A stretch of DNA of 64,000 bases from DASVBE01 sp963770375 (GTDB lineage: Bacteria; Actinomycetota; Actinomycetes; Streptosporangiales; Streptosporangiaceae): contig CAVYPM010000011.1 of NCBI GenBank assembly GCA_963770375.1, forward strand, positions 39,423 to 103,422, read 5' to 3'. The position numbers and the translations under genes were made by a program. The notes under the pieces are model-generated. The model had not been told where the DNA came from, searched no databases, and saw only the letters and a program-made list of their open reading frames with translations. This document shows positions 34,073-41,844 of this stretch, piece after piece (positions within the stretch are counted from its first letter, which is position 1; each line of letters begins with the position of its first letter).

Positions 34073-35200
34073 TGACGCACCCCGGCGCCGAGCACGAGCA
34101 CGGAGACCGGCCATGGCACGACAGACGGGCATGACCACGAGCACGGGCACGGCCATGGGCATGACCACGACCATGGGCACGACCAGGATCACGACCACGG
34201 CGGATCCGGTCCCGTCGCCTGGCTGCGGCACCTGGTCCGGCCGCATTCCCATGACGCCGCCGACCAGGTCGACGCGGTCCTCGAGGGCAGCGCCGAGGGC
34301 ATGCGGGCGCTGTGGATCTCGCTGGGCGTGCTCGGCCTGACCGCGGTCATCCAGGCGGTCGTGTCCGCGCTGTCCGGGTCGGTCGCCCTGCTCGGCGACA
34401 CGCTGCACAACGCCGCCGACGCGCTGACCGTGCTGCCGCTGGGCATCGCCTTCACCGTGGGCCGCCGCCCGCCGACCCGCCGGTACACCTACGGCTACGG
34501 CCGGGCCGAGGACCTGGCCGGCGTCGTGATCGTCGTGCTCATGACGGTGTCCGCGGCGCTGGCCGCCTACGAGGCGATCACCCGGCTGATCCACCCGCAG
34601 CGCGTCACCCACCTGGCCGCGGTCGCCGCCGCGGCGCTGGTGGGGTTCGCCGGCAACGAGCTGGCGGCCCGCTACCGGATCCGCACCGGGCGGCGGATCG
34701 GGTCCGCCGCCCTGGTCGCGGACGGGCTGCACGCCCGCACCGACGGCCTGACCTCGCTGGCCGTGCTGCTCGGCGCGGGCGGCGCGGCGCTCGGCTGGGA
34801 CTGGGCCGACCCGGCCGTCGGCCTGCTGATCACGGTGGCGATCCTGGCCGTGCTGCGCCAGGCCGCCCGCGAGGTCTACCGGCGGCTGATGGACGCGGTC
34901 GACCCGGACCTGGTCGACCGCGCCGAGCAGGCCCTCCGCGCCACCCCCGGCGTCCTGGGCACCGGCGAGATCCGGCTCCGCTGGATCGGCCACCTGATGC
35001 GCGCCGAGTGCGCGGTCCTCGTGCCGCCGGACATCCCCGCCGCCCAGGCGCACCAGATCACCGTGGACGCCGAGCACGCCCTGCTGCACGCGATCCCCCG
35101 GCTGGCCGCCGCCCAGGTGCACGCCGACCCGGACGTCGCCAGCCCCGACCCCCACCAGTCCCTGGCCGGCCACCAGCCCGCCCCCGGCCGCCGGCCCTGA
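34072..35200 (+). pseudogene. CDF-family metal cation exporter with N-terminal frameshift
   Basis: From about 34130 the frame reads a His/Asp-rich tract (HDHEHGHGHGHDHDHGHD), then HLVRPHSHDAADQVDAVLEGSAEGMRALWISL and six helices with HNAADALT and HARTDGLTSL (metal-binding H/D pairs), ending in a cytoplasmic domain. This is a CzcD/ZitB-like zinc or cobalt exporter. This frame has no start codon before 34301. The GTG at 34072, overlapping the upstream stop, starts VTHPGAEHEHGDRPWHD; a one-base excess at about 34123 (gacAgac) separates the two. Starting at 34301 would lose the His-rich arm but keep the membrane core, so partial function is possible. Confidence 0.8.
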
Positions 35201-35209
35201 CCGGGCGGG

Positions 35210-35375
35210 TCAGGCCACGCGGTGGCGGACCAGCCCGAGGGTTGCGGCGACGAGCAGCGCGGACACCGCGAGCAGCCAGCCGGCCTCGATGAACTGAGCC
35301 GGCCAGAAGTGCGGCACGGCCGGCAGCCGCTGCAGCCGCACCGCCGCGGCCCGCGAGGCGGCCAGGATCGGCATC
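35210..35375 (-). pseudogene. C-terminal fragment of an ABC-2-type permease
   Basis: A 54-codon piece reads RLQRLPAVPHFWPAQFIEAGWLLAVSALLVAATLGLVRHRVA, one membrane helix and an Arg/His end, as at the C-terminus of ABC-2 permeases. No upstream permease helices are present; the nitronate-monooxygenase remnant starts 39 nt to the right. A fragment left by deletion is the simplest explanation. Confidence 0.6.
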
Positions 35376-35413
35376 GCCGGCCCCGGCTAGCAGCCCGGCG
35401 GTAGAGTCCGGAA

Positions 35414-35936
35414 ATGTTGCGGACACCGCTGTGCGACCTGCTGGGCATCTCCGTCCCGATCGTGCTCGCGCCGTTCGGCCCGTGGGACCAGGTCGATCTG
35501 GCCGCCGCGGTCTGCGAGTCCGGCGCGCTCGGCAGCCTCGGCACGGCCATCCGGTCGCCCGCCGAGATGCGCGTCAGCGCCGCCTGGAAACAGCGGATCA
35601 CCGAGGCCGGGAGCCCTGGACGCGGTCAAGGTCCAGAACGCCGAGCGGGTGATGCCGCCGTTCAACCTCCCCCAGCTGGGACTGCCGTTCGCCCCGCGGG
35701 CGCTCCGCACGCCGCTGATCGAGACGCTGGAATACGATCCCGGGACGGTGGATCCCGCGGTCGCAGGCCCGGAGCTGCTGGCCGCGGTCAGGGCCGGGGG
35801 CGGCGAGGATCACCTGCCGTTCGCCGGGCAGTCGGTGGAGCTGATCCACGAGGTCCGGCCGGCCCGCGAGGTCGTCCGCCGCCTGGTGGATGAGGCCGAG
35901 GCTGCCCTGCGGGCCGGCGCCCGCCTCGCCAGGTAA
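35414..35936 (+). pseudogene. Second nitronate monooxygenase, internally deleted and frameshifted
   Basis: The start is that of a nitronate monooxygenase (LRTPLCDLLGISVPIVLAPFGPWDQVDLAAAVCESGALGSLG). After about residue 50 it passes to segments normally found near the C-terminus (AAWKQRITEAG, then one base over ALDAVKVQNAERVMPPFNLPQLGLPFAPRALRTPL ... DHLPFAGQSVELIHEVRPAREVVRRLV). The catalytic His and FMN-binding strands are gone. The remaining length is about half of the family norm. The ATG at 35414 is a good start. Confidence 0.82.
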
Positions 35937-35961
35937 CCGCCCGGCTCTCTAGTCTCCTGAT

Positions 35962-36603
35962 ATGGCGCACCAGTCCACGGCCGAGGACCTGGCCCTGCAC
36001 GGGCTGCGGGTACTGGGCTTCGCCGCGGCGCCGCGCATCGCCGGGCGGTACAGGCTCGACCCGGGCGAGGTACAGGAGTACCTGCTCGACCACGAGGCCC
36101 GGGGCTGGGTGCGGCGAACCAGATTCGGCGGGAACTCCGGCTGGTCGCTGACCGACGCGGGCCGGGCCGAGGACGAGCGCCGGCTGGTGGCCGAGCTGGC
36201 CGTGGCCGGGACCGGGGCCAGGGACGACGTCGTGACCGCGCACCAGCGGTTCCTGCCGCTCAACGACCGGCTCGGGACGGCCTGCACGAACTGGCAGATC
36301 CGCCCGGCCCCGGGCGAGCCGCTGGCCGCCAACGACCACACCGACCAGCGCTGGGACGACCGGGTCCTGGCCACGCTGGCCTCGCTGGGCGCCTCGCTGC
36401 ACCGGGTGTGCGAGCCGCTGGCCGGGCGGCTGAGCCGGTTCGGGGGGTACGCCGGGCTGTACGGCACGGCCGTGGTGAAGGCCCAGGCCGGGCAGTACGC
36501 CTGGATCGACGCGCCGGACCGGGACTCCTGCCATCTGGTGTGGATCCAGTTCCACGAGGACCTGCTGGCCACGCTCGGCCTCGATCGCGGTCCTGGGCGG
36601 TGA
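35962..36603 (+). CDS. Winged-helix (MarR-like) transcriptional regulator
   Basis: The first ~75 residues look like a winged helix: ALHGLRVLGFAAAPRIAGRYRLDPGEVQEYLLDHEARGWVRRTRFGGNSGWSLTDAGRAEDERRL, ending in the GWSLTDAGR wing typical of MarR/PadR-like proteins. The C-terminal ~130 residues (FLPLNDRLGTACTNWQIRP ... ATLASLGASLHRVCEPLAGRLSRFGGY) are helical and not recognised; they may bind a ligand. The full length is 213 residues. Confidence 0.7.
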   Translation: MAHQSTAEDLALHGLRVLGFAAAPRIAGRYRLDPGEVQEYLLDHEARGWVRRTRFGGNSGWSLTDAGRAEDERRLVAELAVAGTGARDDVVTAHQRFLPLNDRLGTACTNWQIRPAPGEPLAANDHTDQRWDDRVLATLASLGASLHRVCEPLAGRLSRFGGYAGLYGTAVVKAQAGQYAWIDAPDRDSCHLVWIQFHEDLLATLGLDRGPGR

Positions 36604-36642
36604 CCCGGGCCGCAAACCCCGTAATCCGTAAATCTGGCGAGT

Positions 36643-37053
36643 TCAGGCTTCCGGGAGCACCGCGATGGCCTCGACCTCGACGAGCTGGTCGTCGTAGCCG
36701 AGCACGGTGACGCCGAGCAGGGTGCTGGGGGCGTCGTGCGCGCCCATGTACTCCTTGTAGACGTTCCAGGCGGTGACCAGGTCCTCGCGCCGGGCCGAGG
36801 CGACGTAGATCGTGGTCTTCGCGATGTCGGTCAGCGCGGCGCCGGCGTCGGCCAGCGCGGTGGCCAGGTTGCGCATGACCTGGTGGGTCTGGCCGGCGTA
36901 GTCGCCGGACGCGACGGTGGCGCCGCTGGCGTCCAGCGGGCACGCGCCGGCCACCCATACGGCGCGGGCGGGCCCCGCGGTGGTGGCCGCGTAGGCGTAC
37001 GGGGCGGTCTGGGCCAGCTGCTGGCTGCGGATCAGCCGCACGGCGGACGTCAT
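36643..37053 (-). CDS. RidA-family protein
   Basis: The 136-residue protein reads YAYAATTAGPARAVWVAGACPLDASG, GDYAGQTHQVMRNLATALADAGAALTDIAKTTIYVAS and LGYDDQLVEVEAIAVLPE, the trimeric YjgF/YER057c/UK114 fold. RidA hydrolyses reactive enamine/imine intermediates from PLP enzymes. The active-site Arg usually found in the P-x-R-xxV-x-V segment is replaced (PSTLLGVTVL), so imine deaminase activity is doubtful and this may be a divergent RidA subgroup. Confidence 0.85.
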   Translation of the reverse strand: MTSAVRLIRSQQLAQTAPYAYAATTAGPARAVWVAGACPLDASGATVASGDYAGQTHQVMRNLATALADAGAALTDIAKTTIYVASARREDLVTAWNVYKEYMGAHDAPSTLLGVTVLGYDDQLVEVEAIAVLPEA

Positions 37054-37124
37054 GGGTGCTCCATCGGGATGTGGACGTGGGCAGCCGGAGCCTGGCGGGC
37101 CGGGGCGGCCGGGCGCAACTTCTT

Positions 37125-37793
37125 TTAGCCGGGCCAGGCCGGTGAGCGGCCGAGGAGGGCGACGATCTCATCGAGGCCACCGGGCCCGGGCCACGTTATG
37201 GCCGGCGCGAAGGCGGCGCCGGGGCGGAGGCGCGCTTCGCCGCCGGGGACCTGGCTGGCCACGCCCCGCGCGGCGGCCAGCAGGCCGGGGCCGAAGCTGA
37301 CCGGCAGGCCCAGGGTCCTGGCCACGTCCCAGGAATGCACGACGTAGTCGATGAAGTGGAAGCTGATGGCCTGCGCCGCGGGGAACCGCTGCCGGGGCGC
37401 GAACTCGGGCAGCGTGAAGTCCCGGGCGAGCACGCCGTCGGCGGCGAACGCGGCGAGGACGGTCCCGGCCGCGTCCCGGTAGTCCCGGGCCGGGTCCGGT
37501 CCGGGCCGGCGGAGCCGCCAGGGCCCGGGCCCCTCCTGGCCGGCCGCCGCGGCCGCGAACCCGTAGTGCTGCGTGGTCATGTGGGCGAGCAGCCCGTGCA
37601 GGGTCCAGCCGGCGCACGGGGTGGGACGGGTGAGGTCGGCCGGGGTCAGCTGGGTCACCAGGTCCACGCTGGCCCGCACCGCGGTCGCGTCGAGCTCGAT
37701 CAGCTCCGGCCCGGACAGGACGAGGCCGGGCAGGGTGAGCCCGGGCAGAGCGGCTCCGGGCAGGGCGGGTCCGGTCGCTGAATCCGTATGCAT
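37125..37793 (-). CDS. TIGR03086-family DinB-like metal-binding protein
   Basis: The 222-residue protein has the mycothiol-dependent DinB layout: LVTQLTPADLTRPTPCAGWTLHGLLAHMTTQHYGFAAAA (first metal His) and AISFHFIDYVVHSWDVARTLG (HxxDxxVHxWD). These proteins relate to maleylpyruvate isomerase and may transfer or use mycothiol. The N-terminus begins with LPG repeats (ALPGAALPGLTLPGLVLSG). It diverges from the MarR regulator across a 51-nt AT-rich gap carrying the dyad at 37785-37807, so the regulator probably controls it. Confidence 0.85.
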   Translation of the reverse strand: MHTDSATGPALPGAALPGLTLPGLVLSGPELIELDATAVRASVDLVTQLTPADLTRPTPCAGWTLHGLLAHMTTQHYGFAAAAAGQEGPGPWRLRRPGPDPARDYRDAAGTVLAAFAADGVLARDFTLPEFAPRQRFPAAQAISFHFIDYVVHSWDVARTLGLPVSFGPGLLAAARGVASQVPGGEARLRPGAAFAPAITWPGPGGLDEIVALLGRSPAWPG

Positions 37794-37807
37794 ACGCAGA
37801 TCGTATG
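37785..37807. promoter_or_regulatory. Palindrome and dyad in MarR/TIGR03086 divergent promoter
   Basis: CGTATGCATACG (37785-37796) is a perfect palindrome covering the minus-strand start codon. CATACG (37791-37796) and CGTATG (37802-37807) form a second dyad with a 5-nt spacer. Spacing and symmetry suit a MarR-family operator; the adjacent sequence to 37830 is markedly AT-rich. Confidence 0.6.
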
Positions 37808-37844
37808 TTTTAGCTTATTATTTGTCCAGCGCTATGATCGGGTG

Positions 37845-38360
37845 ATGACCGGCCAGGACGCCGCGCGGCCCGATCTCGCTGCGGTCCTCCATCCGCTGAC
37901 GCAGGCGCTGATCGACGCGGAGCTGCCGGTGCTGGCCGCGCACGGGCTCACGATGTGGGGCTACGTGGTCCTCAACGCGCTGGACGGCGGGCCGGTGCGG
38001 ACCCAGGCCGCGCTCGCCGAGCAGATCAGCGCGGACAAGACGCGGATCATCAGCACGCTGGACCGGCTGCAGGCCGCCGGGCTGATCTCCCGGCAGCCCG
38101 ACCCGGACGACCGGCGGGTGCGGCTTCTCGCGATCACCCCGGCCGGGCAGGCCCGGCGGGCGGCCGTGCAAGCCGGCATCCAGGCGAACGAGGAGCACCT
38201 GCTGGCCCTGCTCCCGGCCGCCGACCGGCAGGGGTTCCTGCGGGCGCTGCGGGTCTACGCCGGCCTGTCGCGGGCCGAGCTGACCAGCACGCTTCAGGAG
38301 GGCTCGACCTCGACCGGGTCGCCGACGGCGATCCGGCCGGGCGCCACGACCGAGCCGTAG
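37845..38360 (+). CDS. MarR-family transcriptional regulator
   Basis: The 171-residue protein shows the MarR winged helix: MWGYVVLNALDGGPVRTQAALAEQISADKTRIISTLDRLQAAGLISRQPDPDDRRVRLLAITPAG, with the conserved DxRxR wing. It likely represses the divergent TIGR03086 gene through the dyads at 37785-37807. ATG at 37845 is preferred, with a GTG one codon upstream. The C-terminus runs 67 nt past the stop of the convergent MOSC gene, a longer tail than usual. Confidence 0.88.
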   Translation: MTGQDAARPDLAAVLHPLTQALIDAELPVLAAHGLTMWGYVVLNALDGGPVRTQAALAEQISADKTRIISTLDRLQAAGLISRQPDPDDRRVRLLAITPAGQARRAAVQAGIQANEEHLLALLPAADRQGFLRALRVYAGLSRAELTSTLQEGSTSTGSPTAIRPGATTEP

Positions 38361-38998
38361 ACGCCGAACTGGTTGTCCCGCTCCTGCGCGACGACCCGCA
38401 GGATCTCCGGGTTCCGGTCCAGCGTCACCGGGTCGATGGTGATCATCACGCACCGGTTGTCCCGCTGGTCCACCCGCATCCGCAGGCCGCCGATGCGCAC
38501 GACCCGGCCGATCCAGGCTTCCTCGGGGTACTCCTGGCCGGGGATGTCCACCACGATGTTCGGCCGGAAGCGCAGCGCGGTCAGCTCGGCGCCGATCCGC
38601 TTGCCCAGGCAGGCCAGGGTCTGCCGGGACAGCAGGGACAGCGGCATCGTGTCGAACACCCCGCGGTCCTGCTTGATGACCCGCACGCCGGGCCCGAGTT
38701 CGGCCGCGAGCGCGGCGTCGGCCACGTCCAGCTCGGCGCCGGACGGGGTGCGGACCAGCGTCAGCGAGCCGTTGGGCCGGTCAGGGTCGGTGAACCGGGG
38801 CCGGTAGTGGGACATCTCGGCCTGCTCCCTGATCGTCAGCCAGGGGAAGCCGCTGCGCTCGTGCCCGGCCTGGATGAACGCCCACCGGCGATCCCCGGCC
38901 AGGCCGTTCCAGGACACGTCGGCGCTGGTCAGCGGCTCACCGGCCATCGACTTCACCGGGAAGCGGTACAGCTCAGCGACGCGGCCGGTCACGGTCAT
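38294..38998 (-). CDS. MOSC domain-containing protein
   Basis: The 234-residue protein has the MOSC N-terminal beta barrel (VAELYRFPVKSMAGEPLTSADVSWNGLAGDRRW) and the MOSC domain with the conserved Cys in DNRCVMITIDP and a terminal GDPVEVE strand. MOSC proteins move sulfur in molybdenum cofactor maturation or reduce N-hydroxylated compounds (YiiM/mARC relatives). The specific substrate is not evident. Start ATG at 38998. Confidence 0.88.
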   Translation of the reverse strand: MTVTGRVAELYRFPVKSMAGEPLTSADVSWNGLAGDRRWAFIQAGHERSGFPWLTIREQAEMSHYRPRFTDPDRPNGSLTLVRTPSGAELDVADAALAAELGPGVRVIKQDRGVFDTMPLSLLSRQTLACLGKRIGAELTALRFRPNIVVDIPGQEYPEEAWIGRVVRIGGLRMRVDQRDNRCVMITIDPVTLDRNPEILRVVAQERDNQFGVYGSVVAPGRIAVGDPVEVEPS

Positions 38999-39123
38999 GG
39001 CTTCCTCCCTATCACGGCAGGCCAGGCCGGGGGACGGCCGGAGTGAGCCGGCGACCGTCCCGGTACGTTCCTGAGTAGGGCCCGCCGCCGATCCACGGGG
39101 CCCGGTGAAGCAAAGGAGCAGCG

Positions 39124-39933
39124 ATGACGGAGACGGGGACGGGAACCCCGCAGTGGACGACGGTGGACGAGGGGTGGGGCCGCAAGGCGGTGGACTTCGC
39201 CACGCTCAGCGAGCCCGGCAACTGCCGGGAGTACGTATCCATGCATCACCGGCTGGGCGTCGACGCCGGGGACCGGCTGCTCGACGTCGCCTGCGGGTCC
39301 GGGCTCGCGATCGAGCTGGCCAGCCTGCGCGGCGCGTCCTGCGCGGGCATCGACGCGTCGCCGCGGCTGGTCGCCGTGGCCAGGGACCGTAACCCGGGCA
39401 GCGACATCAGGACCGGTGACATGAACGCCCTGCCGTGGAACGCGGGCTCGTTCGACGTCGTCACCAGCTTCCGTGGCATCTGGAACACGACGCCGGACGC
39501 GGTGGCCGAGATCTACCGGGTCCTGCGTCCTGGCGGGCGCGTGGGGATCACGGTGTGGGGCCACATCAAGGTGTCCTCTGGCGCGTGGGCGCTGGCCCCG
39601 TTCCGGCTGGCGACCGAGGAGAAGGTCGGCAACCAGGCGGCGATGGTGTCACTCGGCCGTCCCGGCGCGGGCGAGCAGCTACTCGGCGCCCACGGGTTCA
39701 CCGGCATTGAGCGCGTGGACGTGCCGTTCGCGATGGAATACGCGGACCCGGAGCTGTACGCCCGTGGGCTCGGCGCCACCGGCCCGGCCTACGAGGCGAT
39801 CCTCAACGCGGGCGAGGACGAGTTCCGCCGCATCGCGGTCGAGCTGGCCGGGGCTCAGCTGCGGGACGGCCTGCCGCTGCGGGCCGAGATCAACGTGGTG
39901 GGCTACCTGGCCAGGAAGCCGGAAGGGAAGTGA
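39124..39933 (+). CDS. Class I SAM-dependent methyltransferase
   Basis: The 269-residue protein shows motif I RLLDVACGSGLAIELA, motif II CAGIDASPRLV, and SFDVVTSFRGIWNTTPDAVAEIYRVLRPGGRVGITVWG. It is a Methyltransf_11-type enzyme acting on a small molecule. AAAGGAG precedes the ATG by 6 nt. The stop overlaps the GTG of the CMD-family gene, so the two form an operon and may act on the same compound. Confidence 0.87.
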   Translation: MTETGTGTPQWTTVDEGWGRKAVDFATLSEPGNCREYVSMHHRLGVDAGDRLLDVACGSGLAIELASLRGASCAGIDASPRLVAVARDRNPGSDIRTGDMNALPWNAGSFDVVTSFRGIWNTTPDAVAEIYRVLRPGGRVGITVWGHIKVSSGAWALAPFRLATEEKVGNQAAMVSLGRPGAGEQLLGAHGFTGIERVDVPFAMEYADPELYARGLGATGPAYEAILNAGEDEFRRIAVELAGAQLRDGLPLRAEINVVGYLARKPEGK

Positions 39934-40526
39934 CGGGCATGACGGGCAGCTTTCTCGCTGAGCCCACGATGTCAGCGCAGGCGCAGGAGCTCTACGACGA
40001 GGACCTCGCCGAGAGCGGCTACGTGTGGAACGTGTCCCGGCTGTGGGCGCACCAGCCCGACACCATGAAGCAGCTGTTTGCGCTGATGTCCCAGGCTTTC
40101 AAGCGGAGCGGGCTGAGCTTCCGCCAGCGCGGGATCCTGGTGGTCTCCGCGGCCATGGCCCTGGGCGACTCGTACTGCACGCTGGCCTGGAGCGAGAAAC
40201 TGGGCAAGGCCGAGGACAACGCGCTGGTGGCTGCGGTGCTGGACGGCAGCGGCACCGGGCTGACGGACCAGGAGAAGGCCCTGGCCGCGTGGGCCAGGAA
40301 GGTCGCCAGGGACCCGAACGCGACTGGGGCCACCGACGTCCAGGCGCTCCGCGAGGCCGGCTTCGACGACGGGCAGATCTTCGCCGTCACCGCCTTCGTG
40401 GCTCTCCGGCTGGCGTTCTCCACGATCAACGACGCCCTCGGCGCGCAGCCCGACGCGCTGCTCGCCCAGGCTCTGCCCGCGGAGGTGCGCGAGGCCGTGA
40501 CCTACGGCCGGCCCGTGGCGGGCTGA
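39930..40526 (+). CDS. Carboxymuconolactone decarboxylase (AhpD-like) family protein
   Basis: The 198-residue all-helical protein reads QAFKRSGLSFRQRGILVVSAAMALGDSYCTLAWSEKLGKAEDN and DGQIFAVTAFVALRLAFSTINDALG, the CMD/AhpD fold. AhpD-type peroxidases need a CxxC pair; here only the second Cys remains (GDSYC), so peroxidase activity is unlikely. The GTG at 39930 overlaps the upstream stop (GTGA) behind GGAAGGGAA; the ATG at 39939 is an alternative. Confidence 0.83.
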   Translation: MTGMTGSFLAEPTMSAQAQELYDEDLAESGYVWNVSRLWAHQPDTMKQLFALMSQAFKRSGLSFRQRGILVVSAAMALGDSYCTLAWSEKLGKAEDNALVAAVLDGSGTGLTDQEKALAAWARKVARDPNATGATDVQALREAGFDDGQIFAVTAFVALRLAFSTINDALGAQPDALLAQALPAEVREAVTYGRPVAG

Positions 40527-40579
40527 GCGGGCGCCGCGCCGGGGCGGCGCGGCCCGGCGGCGCGGCCCGGCGGCGCGGC

Positions 40580-41110
40580 TCAGAACCGCCAGCGGGTCGC
40601 GCCGCCGGGCTCGACGGTGCTCAGCGCCGTCGCGGTGCGCGGAGTCAGGCGGTAGACGTGCCACGGCGGCGGCCCGGCCGACGGCGCGCTGTACTCGGCG
40701 GTCAGCGCGGCACCCGAGTCGTCGACCCGGGCCGGCCAGCCGTCCGCCGCCCACCGCCCGGCCATGGCGGCGACCGTGGCCGGGTCGGTGACCAGGGCGG
40801 CCTCGCCGCTGACCGCCAGGTCGAACTCCCGGGCCGACACGCTGAGCGTGCAGCGCGGGTCGCGGGCCAGGTTCCGGCCCTTGCGGGTGTCCCGGCCGGT
40901 CTCGAACCACCAGCAGCCGTCGGCCCACAGCGCGCCGATGCCGGTGACGTGCGGGCTCCCGTCCGGGTTGATCGTGGCCAGCCAGCAGGTGTGCCGGTCC
41001 GGGCCGCCGGTGCCCGGGGCCTGGCTCAGGCCCGCGTCCAGGCGGGCCTCGATCCGGGCCCAGTCGATCAGCGGCAGGTCGTACAGGCCGGCCAGGTTGG
41101 TTGCGTCCAT
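40580..41110 (-). CDS. Pyridoxamine 5'-phosphate oxidase-like flavin/F420-binding protein
   Basis: The 176-residue split-barrel protein reads TCWLATINPDGSPHVTGIGALWADGCWWFETGRDTRKGRNLARDPRCTLSV, with the phosphate-binding R/K pair (RDTRKGRN), and ends TRWRF. Actinomycete members bind FMN, heme or F420, and many are F420-dependent reductases. The TIxxDGxP-like strand supports the family; the cofactor is not certain. ATG at 41110 is preferred, but two in-frame ATGs upstream cannot be excluded. Confidence 0.82.
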   Translation of the reverse strand: MDATNLAGLYDLPLIDWARIEARLDAGLSQAPGTGGPDRHTCWLATINPDGSPHVTGIGALWADGCWWFETGRDTRKGRNLARDPRCTLSVSAREFDLAVSGEAALVTDPATVAAMAGRWAADGWPARVDDSGAALTAEYSAPSAGPPPWHVYRLTPRTATALSTVEPGGATRWRF

Positions 41111-41257
41111 GCCCGTGTGACCCGCCAGGACGCCGTAACTCATCGCCCGCCGCGGCGATGGTCCGGCTGTACTGCCTGCCCCGCGCCGCATCCACCGTAA
41201 ATCTAAAAATTCTTTCCCTTGCCCCGGTCGGTGCCGAGGATCCCGCGGGGCCGCTCG

Positions 41258-41785
41258 CTAAGCGCCGCCCTGCTCCGCGTCGTCGCGCAGGATCTGCTCC
41301 CGCAGGATGTCGGCGTGCCCGCAGTGCTGCGCGAGCTCGCGCAGCACGTGCAGGTACACCCAGCGAAGCGGGAGCGGGCCGCGCCGGTTGCCGCGGACCA
41401 CGTCGTCCAGGCCCAGGAAGGAGGTCGCGCGGCGTGCTGCCTCGCAGGCCTCACGGTGGGCCTGCCGGACGGTGCCGATGGTGTCGTGGTCATCGAGCAC
41501 GAACGACTCGTCCGGGGTCGCGGGGATGCCGATCTCGGCCCGCGGCCGGCCGGTGACCGCTTCGTCGAACCAGACCTTCTCGACGAAGGTCGCGTGCTTG
41601 ACCAGGCCGAGCAGGGTGGTCCGGGACGGCACCAGCGACCGGCGCGCCTGCTCCTCGGTGAGCCCGTCCAGGCTGTCGCTGAGCGCCCGGCGGTGCTCGT
41701 CGAGGAACGCCTCGAACTGGGCGCGGGCGGGCTGATCGAGGACGTCCTCGGTGGACGTCACGGGCGCGGAAGACGCGGAGGACAT
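41258..41785 (-). CDS. DinB-family (DUF664) protein
   Basis: The 175-residue protein has LLGLVKHATFVEKVWFDEAVTG with the first metal His and LRWVYLHVLRELAQHCGHADILREQI with the later ligands, the same arrangement as the DinB genes at 18573 and 31587. Metal binding is likely; the thiol-dependent reaction is unknown. Start ATG at 41785. The 74-nt gap to the PNPOx-like start is AT-rich (41190-41218). Confidence 0.85.
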   Translation of the reverse strand: MSSASSAPVTSTEDVLDQPARAQFEAFLDEHRRALSDSLDGLTEEQARRSLVPSRTTLLGLVKHATFVEKVWFDEAVTGRPRAEIGIPATPDESFVLDDHDTIGTVRQAHREACEAARRATSFLGLDDVVRGNRRGPLPLRWVYLHVLRELAQHCGHADILREQILRDDAEQGGA

Positions 41786-41844
41786 GGACGGAGCCTCTCA
41801 GGGTCGCGGGTGGTGAGCCAACTGAAAATGACGGCCGGCCAGCG

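Noticed and set aside
33107..35200. Functional link between nitronate monooxygenase and CDF exporter because their genes touch
   Set aside because: TAGTG adjacency shows coupling of expression, but the reactions have no evident connection and compact spacing is common throughout the window.
30750..41110. Secondary-metabolite cluster (methyltransferases, LAL regulator, monooxygenases)
   Set aside because: No core biosynthetic enzyme (PKS, NRPS, terpene cyclase, RiPP maturase) is present and the genes are on mixed strands with separate promoters.
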